Source: an uncultured Veillonella sp.
GTDB lineage: Bacteria; Bacillota_C; Negativicutes; Veillonellales; Veillonellaceae
Reading direction: 5' to 3'
DNA length: 13,671 nucleotides
NCBI GenBank assembly: GCA_900765235.1
Contig: CAAFRK010000161.1
Coordinates: 1 to 13,671, forward strand
Shown here: piece by piece, positions 1 through 6,397 of the stretch
How positions within the stretch are numbered: the stretch's first letter is position 1
Layout: each line of letters begins with the position of its first letter
The notes under the pieces: generated by a model
What the model saw: only the letters and a program-made list of their open reading frames with translations
What the model was told of the DNA's origin: nothing
Databases searched by the model: none
Position numbers and translations under genes: made by a program

Positions 1-8
1 AGGTTGGG

Positions 9-32
9 CCTCTCTTCGTCATCGAAGGGAGG
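9..32 (+). promoter_or_regulatory. Hairpin sequestering the toxin Shine-Dalgarno
   Basis: Positions 9-18 (CCTCTCTTCG) pair with 23-32 (CGAAGGGAGG) around a 4-nt loop, giving 10 consecutive pairs of which one is a G-T wobble. The 3' arm contains most of the purine-rich Shine-Dalgarno (27-33, GGGAGGG), which lies 8 nt before the ATG at 42. The ribosome site would therefore be closed in the folded mRNA. Sequestration of this kind is established for several type I toxin mRNAs. Its role here is inferred. Confidence 0.7.
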
Positions 33-41
33 GATAAGCCT

Positions 42-143
42 ATGAGTGATTATGAAATAATCATGCTCTTATTACAGGTAATAACTGTCGTTATTGCCTT
101 TGGGGCATTAATAGCGCTTATTTGTCTTACAAAAGACAAATAG
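42..143 (+). CDS. Holin-like small membrane toxin of a type I toxin-antitoxin system (33 aa)
   Basis: This 33-residue peptide starts MSDYEIIMLLL, has one hydrophobic membrane segment at about residues 6-29 and ends with the charged tail TKDK. The N-terminal polar 'YE' followed by a hydrophobic helix with 'FGALI' matches the putative holin-like toxin family (Hol_Tox; relatives are Bacillus TxpA and BsrG), which are type I toxins acting at the membrane. The start is well supported by a GGGAGGG Shine-Dalgarno 8 nt upstream, although that site is buried in a hairpin. Bases 121-127 and 134-140, at the 3' end of the gene, can form a further 7-bp stem. A convergent antisense RNA with a strong promoter lies just downstream. 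The toxin promoter must lie left of the window. I am fairly sure of the family. Toxicity is inferred. Confidence 0.75.
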   Translation: MSDYEIIMLLLQVITVVIAFGALIALICLTKDK

Positions 144-175
144 CCCTTCATTTCCACTAACCTGGAGATTAGTAT

Positions 176-224
176 AAAACGAAAAGGCCATTTCTCAAAA
201 TTTTATGTTTTCCGAGATGAGCCT
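176..224 (-). terminator. Imperfect terminator of the antisense RNA
   Basis: On the - strand, bases 224-214 (AGGCTCATCTC) pair with 196-185 (GAGAAATGGCCT) in an interrupted stem of about 10 pairs. It is followed by TTTTC and then GTTTT (184-176). It would end a transcript started at about 249. The stem has bulges, so efficiency is uncertain. Confidence 0.5.
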
Positions 225-249
225 GACGTAGCTACTCGTCTGGCTATCT
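177..249 (-). ncRNA. Predicted antisense RNA antitoxin
   Basis: This is a predicted small RNA on the strand opposite the 3' untranslated region of the toxin mRNA. It would start near 249, seven bases past a near-consensus promoter, and end in a hairpin with a T-rich tail near 177, about 70 nt in all. Its 5' part folds into a stem (245-242 with 223-220, and 240-237 with 228-225, separated by one mismatch) with an 8-nt loop. The 8-base palindrome GTAGCTAC (228-235) spans the loop and the adjoining stem base, which could allow loop-loop contact with the complementary toxin mRNA. If the toxin mRNA runs to the terminator at 323-352, the two RNAs would be fully complementary over this stretch. Its existence is inferred from promoter, terminator and position only. 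Confidence 0.6.
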
Positions 250-255
250 ATTTAT

Positions 256-284
256 ATTATAGGGTTAATCTTATATATCGTCAA
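256..284 (-). promoter_or_regulatory. Sigma-A promoter for the antisense RNA
   Basis: Read on the - strand, a TTGACG -35 box (284-279) and a perfect TATAAT -10 box (261-256) are separated by exactly 17 nt. Predicted initiation is near 249. No gene follows on this strand before the left edge, so the promoter is best explained by a small RNA running against the toxin mRNA. Confidence 0.75.
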
Positions 285-322
285 ATACGGATAAACGATA
301 CTATAGTACACTTATACATACT

Positions 323-352
323 AAAAGGCAGCAATAAAATTGCTGCCTTTTT
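323..352. terminator. Strong bidirectional terminator
   Basis: A perfect 12-bp stem (323-334 with 340-351, arms AAAAGGCAGCAA and TTGCTGCCTTTT) closes a 5-nt loop and has T-runs on both strands. On the - strand it ends the small secreted-protein gene that stops at 362. On the + strand it is the best candidate 3' end for the toxin mRNA. Confidence 0.85.
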
Positions 353-361
353 ATTTACCCT

Positions 362-688
362 TTATCTACGTGCCACACGCATAGCTGCCATCATACCTGG
401 AGATTTCCAGACGGATTGGCCATTGTCTGAAACGAGTTTATTGTTATAGTAGAATACATCTGCATTGTAATAGTTACTATCGCTAGATGATACCTTATAG
501 CTAAGGCCAGACGTAGTGTACACTGTAAAGTTGAGTACATCCCCTACTTTCTTCACAGAGTCTTGATCTACGTACCAGCTATTACCATTATAGGTTGTAG
601 CATACACATCTGTACGAGCTTCTACATCATGTGTATTAATACCGATCAACACGAGTAGAGCTGCTAACATATATAAGAATTTACGCAT
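362..688 (-). CDS. Small secreted protein of unknown function (108 aa)
   Basis: I do not recognise this family. The start at 688 is chosen because GGAGGT lies about 8 nt upstream and the protein then begins with a clean signal peptide: MRKFLYM, a hydrophobic stretch up to about residue 18, and a likely signal-peptidase I site at VEA, about residue 24. The reading frame is open further upstream to 847, but that part has no signal sequence or ribosome site. The mature part (about 85 residues) is rich in Tyr, Ser, Asp and Val, has no cysteine, and suggests a small beta-rich domain with 'NGNSWYVDQDSV' near its start. The C-terminus is basic (MRVARR). It is probably periplasmic or extracellular. 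It has its own promoter and terminator, so it is likely monocistronic. Confidence 0.8.
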   Translation of the reverse strand: MRKFLYMLAALLVLIGINTHDVEARTDVYATTYNGNSWYVDQDSVKKVGDVLNFTVYTTSGLSYKVSSSDSNYYNADVFYYNNKLVSDNGQSVWKSPGMMAAMRVARR

Positions 689-725
689 TAGAATTACCTC
701 CGTTTTATCGTTGGAATACTTGTTT

Positions 726-734
726 ATTATACCA
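726..734 (-). promoter_or_regulatory. Extended -10 promoter of the small secreted-protein gene
   Basis: On the - strand a perfect TATAAT (731-726) is preceded by TGG (734-732), forming the TG-n extended -10 motif. No good -35 box is seen at 16-18 nt spacing, which is usual for extended -10 promoters. Initiation near 719 gives a leader of about 30 nt before the ATG at 688. Confidence 0.6.
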
Positions 735-930
735 AAAAACGGTGAAATTCGCATTAAAATGGCAACTTCTGAGCCAACTACTATCGGCTGCTCAATATAC
801 AATACAATACGTTTCATAACAGATTTGTTATATAAGAGAACATTCAATCCCTATTTCTTATCTTCGTATATCTAATAAAGATATTATAGGTTGATCTAAA
901 TTTAGTATCCCATCAATTTGATTTCTACAT
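735..930. other. Intergenic stretch with nothing identifiable
   Basis: The whole gap between the two small genes is 308 nt (689-996). Apart from the promoter and ribosome site at its left end and the terminator at 931-966, it is A+T-rich with only a short 6-bp inverted repeat (816-821 with 826-831). I see no convincing small gene or RNA in it. Confidence 0.5.
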
Positions 931-966
931 AAAAGAAGGTATCAACTGCCGTTGATACCTTCTTTT
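931..966. terminator. Very strong bidirectional terminator
   Basis: A perfect 16-bp stem (931-946 with 951-966) closes a TGCC loop, and the stem ends in A/T runs on both sides. It follows the gene that stops at 997. No clear terminator is seen after the wzy-like gene at 1610, so this may also be the final stop of the whole polysaccharide operon. Confidence 0.9.
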
Positions 967-996
967 AATTCCACTATATAGTTATTAAGAATTATC

Positions 997-1407
997 TTAA
1001 TATACTAGTTCTCCATTAAATGTACGATATTCATCACCAATTTTTGTTAAATCCTTTACAAGTAATTTAGAAGTTTGATGATCTAACTTCATAACTAATG
1101 TATGTCCAATAGATTTAGCCTTATGTATTACTTCACCAAGAAAATTAACAATGTTAAAGAATATCTCCTGAGGAGTACAATCTAAACATTTTACTAAAGA
1201 ATCATCTTCCTTTAATCTAATACTATATACAGTTTCTCGATCGTCTTCCAACGTAAAATTCAATAAAACAGAAGTTGTCTCTACATCATAATCCAAATGA
1301 TATGTATCAAGACGACCACGCACTATGGTTTTGTCATCGTCTAAAATATTTGTGATTTCAAGCTCTATCGGCTTATTCTTATCAACTGAAAGTACATATT
1401 TTTTCAT
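997..1407 (-). CDS. Hypothetical cytoplasmic protein (136 aa)
   Basis: I do not recognise this protein. It is 136 residues, acidic in its N-terminal half, with no signal peptide or membrane segment, so it is probably cytoplasmic. The N-terminal half (about 1-70) reads as alternating beta strands with many Asp, Glu and Thr. A more helical stretch follows at about 79-100, and then basic strands. A CLDC pair (about residues 74-77) is the only cysteine-containing motif and could bind metal or form a disulfide, but that is speculation. The start has GGGAG about 10 nt upstream. It lies downstream of the wzy-like gene in the same direction with a 202-nt A+T-rich gap. A 12-residue stretch near the C-terminus, DEYRTFNGELVY, is a convenient search handle. 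Confidence 0.7.
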   Translation of the reverse strand: MKKYVLSVDKNKPIELEITNILDDDKTIVRGRLDTYHLDYDVETTSVLLNFTLEDDRETVYSIRLKEDDSLVKCLDCTPQEIFFNIVNFLGEVIHKAKSIGHTLVMKLDHQTSKLLVKDLTKIGDEYRTFNGELVY

Positions 1408-1609
1408 AATTAAAATCTCCCAAACAAATATATTAACTAATGTAATCCACTAGGAATGAAACTCCCAATATATTCATTCCATAATATTTTGCTACACAAA
1501 TTATAACTAATTATGAGATAGAAAAGCCATAAACTATATATCAAATATATTCGATATATTTTAAATATTAGTTACAATATACACATTATACTTTATTTAG
1601 AATAACCCC
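1408..1609. other. A+T-rich intergenic region with an inverted repeat in the downstream leader
   Basis: On the - strand this region lies between the wzy-like stop and the start of the 136-residue protein. An 8-bp perfect inverted repeat (1453-1460 GGAATGAA with 1473-1480 TTCATTCC, 12-nt spacer) sits about 45 nt before the start codon and could be an operator or leader hairpin. A TATAAT at 1505-1500 on the - strand is a possible -10 box, but no credible -35 box accompanies it. A weak 6-bp hairpin (1599-1616) overlaps the wzy stop and has no U-tract. Confidence 0.4.
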
Positions 1610-3169
1610 CTATTCTCTGGTTATATCATTATGCTCATAAAATTTAATATAACAAACCAAAATCCCTACAAGAATTGGATATGCTAATAAAAATTCATTA
1701 CTCATAAAGCATGCAATTTGCCCCAAAAATGCCACTAACAGGTAGACTAATATAGGGTTATTAATATACTTCTTAATCTTATATGTTCTATATAAAATAT
1801 ATAAAATTGGAGTAATAAATAAGACTTCTCCTATTAACCCAAACCATGCCAATATGGCTGCGAATTCATTAAGTACTGGATATTCAAATGCTAGAAAGCC
1901 CTTTTGTAATACGTCTTCTGTCCAACGTTTAACTTCGCCACTATCTTTAGCAAAATCAGGGAATTTATCAACCATATAGCTTGAGTGCAATCCTCTACCA
2001 ACACCAAATGCTAGATGATCTAGACCAACGTTAAACATAGCTACTGTATTACCAAATCTAGCTGAATTAGATCTAGAACTAGTATTGCTGACTGACTTAA
2101 CATTACTATCAATATACTTATCTAGAGCCTTTTCTACGGATATAGCCTTAGGTGCTTCCTTGGTAGTATTCGTTTGAGAAATACTAGCCTTAATTATAGG
2201 GCTTACTACGGAATCACCAACAATAGCAAAAGAATAACTTAGAACACTAAGTCCAATTGTAAATAGACATAGTTTCCACCAAGATTTATATCTAAATATT
2301 AGACTTAATACAATAAACGCAACTAGTTCGAATAGATAAACAACAACACCTGTTCGAGCCTTAGTTAAGAAAATCATGACAACTAAGAGAAATGCTAATA
2401 TAATATCAAGTTTATTCTTAGAATTTACATAATGAATACCTAATAATGGTGCCAAAAATACAGCAATCATACTAAAATAGGATGGTTCTAACGCAAGGCT
2501 TCTAAGTTGACCTGGCCATAATTCCGGAGGCCACCACCCACTTTGTACAACAGGATCATATAAGCTATTATTAATAGTTACTAATATACTAGCCAAGTAA
2601 TCTGAACCACTCCATAGCCAAGAAACCTCTATAATGGAGTAAGCTATACATAGTATTGTTAATATCCTTGCAGCATTAACAATGGTATCAAGACCTTTTT
2701 TACAATCATCTTTATATAGATTAAAAATGATTAAGAATAGCCCAATTAATGGAAATATAAAGTTTCTAAACAGATACCAAACTAAAGACACCATTAACTT
2801 TACTTGTAGAATAAATTCATTACCTACAAACGAAGGAAATAGCGCATATAGTTTTTGGACAACGGATGTATTGATTAAATATGTGTAAATAACAGTATCA
2901 TAAAAAGGAAAAGAAAATACCCCTAAAATGGTACAAAAAACAATCCAAGTAACAGATATTGTAAAATATGGTTTAAAGGGAATCTCTGTCTTCTTGTTCC
3001 ATATGCTATATACAATAAATAGTAAAATGGAAAAGAACAAAAATACCATCGACAGATTATTTCCCATGGAAAACAAGGTATACCGATCTGGTATCCGCAT
3101 CAGTGGTAATGAAATTATCATTGCACAAAGCAATAGCTCTTGAATTTTATAATATACTGTATTAATCAT
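1610..3169 (-). CDS. wzy: O-antigen polymerase (Wzy-like)
   Basis: This is a 519-residue multi-pass inner-membrane protein, predicted to join polysaccharide repeat units on the outer face of the membrane. Membrane spans are visible from about residue 10, interrupted by a large hydrophilic loop at about 315-430. Loop signatures typical of the Wzy/O-antigen ligase superfamily are RSLALEPSYF (223-232), an Arg-containing SRSNSARFGN (365-374) and GVGRGLHSS (389-397). FEYPVLNEFAAILAWFGLIG then leads into the last spans. Wzy proteins vary too much to predict the linkage. It lies 34 nt after the wzx-like gene, which fits a Wzx/Wzy pathway. The start at 3169 has GAGG about 12 nt upstream, a rather long spacing. 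A ligase of the same superfamily cannot be fully excluded, but its place in the operon favours polymerase. Confidence 0.85.
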   Translation of the reverse strand: MINTVYYKIQELLLCAMIISLPLMRIPDRYTLFSMGNNLSMVFLFFSILLFIVYSIWNKKTEIPFKPYFTISVTWIVFCTILGVFSFPFYDTVIYTYLINTSVVQKLYALFPSFVGNEFILQVKLMVSLVWYLFRNFIFPLIGLFLIIFNLYKDDCKKGLDTIVNAARILTILCIAYSIIEVSWLWSGSDYLASILVTINNSLYDPVVQSGWWPPELWPGQLRSLALEPSYFSMIAVFLAPLLGIHYVNSKNKLDIILAFLLVVMIFLTKARTGVVVYLFELVAFIVLSLIFRYKSWWKLCLFTIGLSVLSYSFAIVGDSVVSPIIKASISQTNTTKEAPKAISVEKALDKYIDSNVKSVSNTSSRSNSARFGNTVAMFNVGLDHLAFGVGRGLHSSYMVDKFPDFAKDSGEVKRWTEDVLQKGFLAFEYPVLNEFAAILAWFGLIGEVLFITPILYILYRTYKIKKYINNPILVYLLVAFLGQIACFMSNEFLLAYPILVGILVCYIKFYEHNDITRE

Positions 3170-3203
3170 ATTAAAACAAACCTCGCAAACTAGTTAATAC
3201 ATC

Positions 3204-4445
3204 TTACAAGAGTCGCTTCCATAATAAGCCTCCCATAATAATCATAATTAGAAATTCTGTTAGTAACATTGTCATTGCTACACCTTCTGCACCCCACATA
3301 TAACACAACGGGAATATAGATAGCAAACTAAAGAGTGCTGCTAATACTAAAGTCCGGCTATAAGCACTATTCATATTGAGTGGTAGCATAGTTTCTTCAC
3401 CAAACACAGTACTAATAGCAACAGCTAGTGGAACAAATGACAAAATTCGTAATACATCAACAGTTAAATCATAATCAGCTCCGAATAATAGCTTAACTAT
3501 AGTATCCGAAAAGAAAAATAGTGATGTACAACCAACAAGACCTACAACTAGATATAAGAGCAATTGCTTTTTAATGAACTGTAACCCTTTTGGAATATCA
3601 TCCTTCATCATCTTACTTATAAATGGATATATGGCGTCACTGACAGCATATATACCTCTACGAACACATGTAATTAATTTATCAGCAGCACTATAGTAAC
3701 CAACGATAACATTATTCGTAAGCATACCTAATACCACTACATTAGTTGCAGTATATAAGTTAACCGCTAAGGAGGATACGAATATAGACCAGCCTTCTTT
3801 ATAAGAATTAATAATTTCACCTATAGTTGGCCATTTAAACAATCCCGTATAATGTTTTCTTAACCAGACTATTGAAAAAACACCTGCAATTAAAGGCGTG
3901 CAAGCTTGTAAGAATGCAGCGAGTATATAATCATCTGGAGATTTTACAAGTAAAAATATACCAAGCATCGTACAGATACGACCACTCATATTTAATATGG
4001 TAATATACCGCATCTTCTGTATGCCCTGGAAAAACCATACAGGAAATAAAACATTGCCTATAATTCCACAGTACATAACTTGAAATAATAATATATCAAT
4101 CGTGTTCCCTAGGAATATGCGTTGCAAATTATAAATAGCAAAAAATACGGCCGTAACAAATATTAATATACATACTTTTCCATAAAAATATTTGGCAAAT
4201 AGAGATCCTATCTTCTGTTCTTCAGCCTGTGCTATTGCCTTTGGCGCCGTTAAGGAGTACCCAAAATCAACAAAGATTCGAAAATATTCCATAATACCTT
4301 GCATAAATGCAATCATTCCAAAATGCAAAGGTCCTAATACGCGAATTAAATATGGTACCAAAATAAAAGCGAGTACATACTCTAAGGCGCGTAGGGTTAG
4401 TAGAGAAAATATATTCTCTATTAATACGGAGTAACTCTTCCTCAC
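3204..4445 (-). CDS. wzx: Polysaccharide repeat-unit flippase (Wzx-like)
   Basis: This 413-residue membrane protein with about 12 predicted spans belongs to the polysaccharide transporter family in the MOP superfamily (RfbX/Wzx). It would move undecaprenyl-diphosphate-linked repeat units across the inner membrane. The N-terminus is typical: a cationic start, then 'LRALEYVLAFILVPYLIRVLGP' interrupted by 'HFG', followed by a helix with 'FRIFVDFGYSLTAPK'. Conserved charged residues within membrane segments and the second-half repeat 'GYYSAADKL' also fit. The start codon is GTG at 4445, supported by AGAGGA about 8 nt upstream. It is separated from the preceding glycosyltransferase gene by 161 nt containing a hairpin, so its expression may be partly uncoupled. 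Substrate cannot be told from sequence. Confidence 0.88.
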   Translation of the reverse strand: MRKSYSVLIENIFSLLTLRALEYVLAFILVPYLIRVLGPLHFGMIAFMQGIMEYFRIFVDFGYSLTAPKAIAQAEEQKIGSLFAKYFYGKVCILIFVTAVFFAIYNLQRIFLGNTIDILLFQVMYCGIIGNVLFPVWFFQGIQKMRYITILNMSGRICTMLGIFLLVKSPDDYILAAFLQACTPLIAGVFSIVWLRKHYTGLFKWPTIGEIINSYKEGWSIFVSSLAVNLYTATNVVVLGMLTNNVIVGYYSAADKLITCVRRGIYAVSDAIYPFISKMMKDDIPKGLQFIKKQLLLYLVVGLVGCTSLFFFSDTIVKLLFGADYDLTVDVLRILSFVPLAVAISTVFGEETMLPLNMNSAYSRTLVLAALFSLLSIFPLCYMWGAEGVAMTMLLTEFLIMIIMGGLLWKRLL

Positions 4446-4512
4446 ATTACTTTTCCTCTATCATTAATATCTATCAAACCTTACTAACCATGCTTTCATA
4501 ATTAGAGAAAAT

Positions 4513-4556
4513 CCCATAGTATTATCAATTAAAAATATAAAGATAATCTCTATGGG
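4513..4556 (-). terminator. Intra-operon hairpin between GT2 and wzx
   Basis: The arms CCCATAG (4513-4519) and CTATGGG (4550-4556) form 7 pairs and are extended by ATTATC (4521-4526) with GATAAT (4542-4547) across a small bulge. On the - strand the 3' arm is followed only by ATTTT, so it is at best a weak terminator. It may instead be an RNA-processing or stability element setting the ratio of upstream to downstream gene products. Confidence 0.45.
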
Positions 4557-4606
4557 TTTTAATCATATGTTACATACAACCGTATAAATATGGTTATGAT
4601 TCATAT

Positions 4607-5560
4607 TCAATAATACAATTTAACCAATACCCTCTTTATATCTTGTTTGCACTTCCACAATGGGTTATGGCTAGTATCAACTGTATGATCTAAGACATAG
4701 TGCTTATATTGAGTGAGTAAATCATTGTACTCTGTCTTACATTTATTAACATGAACTCTACGAGATAATTCCACATAGGAATTTAAAAGATACAATTGCA
4801 GTTCGTTCTTTACACTACTACAGTGATCCATAAGATAATCATTCATATATATATGGGACTCTACGGTATCTGTCATAAAACGTCTACTAAAATTAGCCAT
4901 TATACTACCAGCGCGTTGTACATAATAATAAAGAGGTTCATTTACTGTTACTATAGTATTAGCATTCAAAAATAGCCTGAAAATAGTAAAATTATCCTCT
5001 TGAACTCTCCCCTTTGGAAAACGAACTAATACTGTCCCATTGAATAACTCAGATTTAAAGAGTTTATTCCATACTACATTGAGATCGAATGGTTCCGTTT
5101 TTAATAGATAATATCGTAACATATCCATGCCTGTGAAAGTTCTTGTATCATCTTGAACAGACATAGTATGTATACTAATATCATCATCACCTCTATAGAT
5201 ATAATAATTACAAGAAACCATATCAGCATTGCTACTATTCGCTACAGTAAGCAATCTTTCACACATTGTATTTTCTATAAAATCATCACTATCAACGAAT
5301 AAAATATAGTCTCCTGTAACATGATCTAAACCATAATTACGGGCATCGGAAAGCCCTCCATTTTCTTTATGAAAGACCTTTACACGTTTATCCTTCGCCG
5401 CATAAGAATCTGCAATAGAACCGCTGCGATCGGTTGCCCCATCATCTACTAAAATAATTTCTAAATTTTGATAAGTTTGATTAAGTATTGATTGAATACA
5501 TTTATCAATATACTGTTCAACATTATAAATGGGAACAATAATAGAAAGTAACGGCTCCAT
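4607..5560 (-). CDS. Family 2 glycosyltransferase (GT-A fold)
   Basis: This 317-residue cytoplasmic glycosyltransferase is predicted to add a sugar from a nucleotide-sugar donor to the lipid-linked repeat unit. The N-terminus has the classic GT2 pattern LSIIVPIYNVEQYI (5-18), a VDDGATD nucleotide-binding segment (38-44), ENGGLSDARNYG (66-77) and the metal-binding VDSDD (89-93). A later QEDN (187-190) fits the catalytic acidic position of the family. The C-terminal part (about 220-317) is helical and basic, as often seen in capsule GT2 enzymes that sit at the membrane surface. Donor and linkage are unknown. The start at 5560 follows AAGGA about 9 nt upstream and is 4 nt from the stop of the licD gene, so translation is probably coupled. 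Confidence 0.88.
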   Translation of the reverse strand: MEPLLSIIVPIYNVEQYIDKCIQSILNQTYQNLEIILVDDGATDRSGSIADSYAAKDKRVKVFHKENGGLSDARNYGLDHVTGDYILFVDSDDFIENTMCERLLTVANSSNADMVSCNYYIYRGDDDISIHTMSVQDDTRTFTGMDMLRYYLLKTEPFDLNVVWNKLFKSELFNGTVLVRFPKGRVQEDNFTIFRLFLNANTIVTVNEPLYYYVQRAGSIMANFSRRFMTDTVESHIYMNDYLMDHCSSVKNELQLYLLNSYVELSRRVHVNKCKTEYNDLLTQYKHYVLDHTVDTSHNPLWKCKQDIKRVLVKLYY

Positions 5561-5564
5561 ATAC

Positions 5565-6386
5565 TTAATCCTTTCGATTTATCTTATAGGCAACAATATT
5601 ATGTCCACAGCGTTGGTTCTCAGGAGGCATCTGCATATAGTCATCATACATATTATCTAAATATTGTCTCCAACAGGACATAACAGAAAATAATTGATCT
5701 TCAAACTCAATAGTAGTCATCTTCTCAAAGTCCTGTTTAGGCAATCGTTCCTTTACACCTTCACCCCAGGCAATTACACCAACATGCTCTGATTTAGTAT
5801 AGTCATAAGATTTAGCCAAACGATCCATAATATCGATACAACGTTGTTTACCAAATAAACGACACAATGGAACAATAACTAATTTACCTAAAGCATGAAT
5901 AAGAGATTTCCCCTTAAACAGTTTAGCGCTAGCTAATGTAAGTATTTTCTGATAAAAAATCGATTTATCATAAATCTCTTTCATAATGGACATATCTTCA
6001 CTAAATCCATCAACAGGGAAAATATCTATCCATAAATACTTGCTACGTAATGTATTAGAATATGTATTTTCACAAGGAATATTCTTATTGATGATAGCTG
6101 CATAGGTTGCATCTAAGCTATGATTGATAGGATTTGCGATTAACTCTAATCCATCATGATCATAATGCTCTTTTAACGTTAATAATCGTTCGTAATCAGG
6201 TCTTGGCATGCAAACATCAATATCATCATCCCAAGGTATAAACCCTTTATGTCGAGCTGCACCTATTAATGTGCCATAACATAAACTATATTTTAAATTA
6301 TATTTTTTGCAAAATCTGTCAAAATCCTTGAGAAGATTCAACTCTTCTAGCTGAACCTCTCGTAAAGATAATTGTTGCATACTCAT
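5565..6386 (-). CDS. LicD-family phosphotransferase A
   Basis: This 273-residue protein belongs to the LicD family, whose founding members transfer phosphocholine from CDP-choline onto surface glycans; the fold is nucleotidyltransferase-like. The signature is clear: YGTLIGAARHKGFIPWDDDID (37-57) with the metal-binding Asp cluster at 53-57, WIDIFPVDGF (119-128), and a C-terminal MPPENQR (253-259) typical of the family. The donor is not known to be choline. The genome neighbours suggest a CDP-linked amino-alcohol or polyol instead. The first ATG at 6386 has GGGA close upstream, and an in-frame ATG two codons later is an equally reasonable start. It lies 11 nt after the cytidylyltransferase fusion gene, which probably makes its donor. 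The shared motifs with the second LicD protein of the operon lie around the active site, and the rest diverges. Confidence 0.87.
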   Translation of the reverse strand: MSMQQLSLREVQLEELNLLKDFDRFCKKYNLKYSLCYGTLIGAARHKGFIPWDDDIDVCMPRPDYERLLTLKEHYDHDGLELIANPINHSLDATYAAIINKNIPCENTYSNTLRSKYLWIDIFPVDGFSEDMSIMKEIYDKSIFYQKILTLASAKLFKGKSLIHALGKLVIVPLCRLFGKQRCIDIMDRLAKSYDYTKSEHVGVIAWGEGVKERLPKQDFEKMTTIEFEDQLFSVMSCWRQYLDNMYDDYMQMPPENQRCGHNIVAYKINRKD

Positions 6387-6397
6387 TCAATCCCATA

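Noticed and set aside
689..847. Longer form of the small secreted protein beginning at 847
   Set aside because: It runs through the promoter and ribosome site of the gene and would bury the signal peptide in the middle of the protein.
1599..1616. Hairpin AGAATA/TATTCT after the wzy stop as a terminator
   Set aside because: It has only six A+T-rich pairs and no U-tract on the - strand, so termination here is unlikely.
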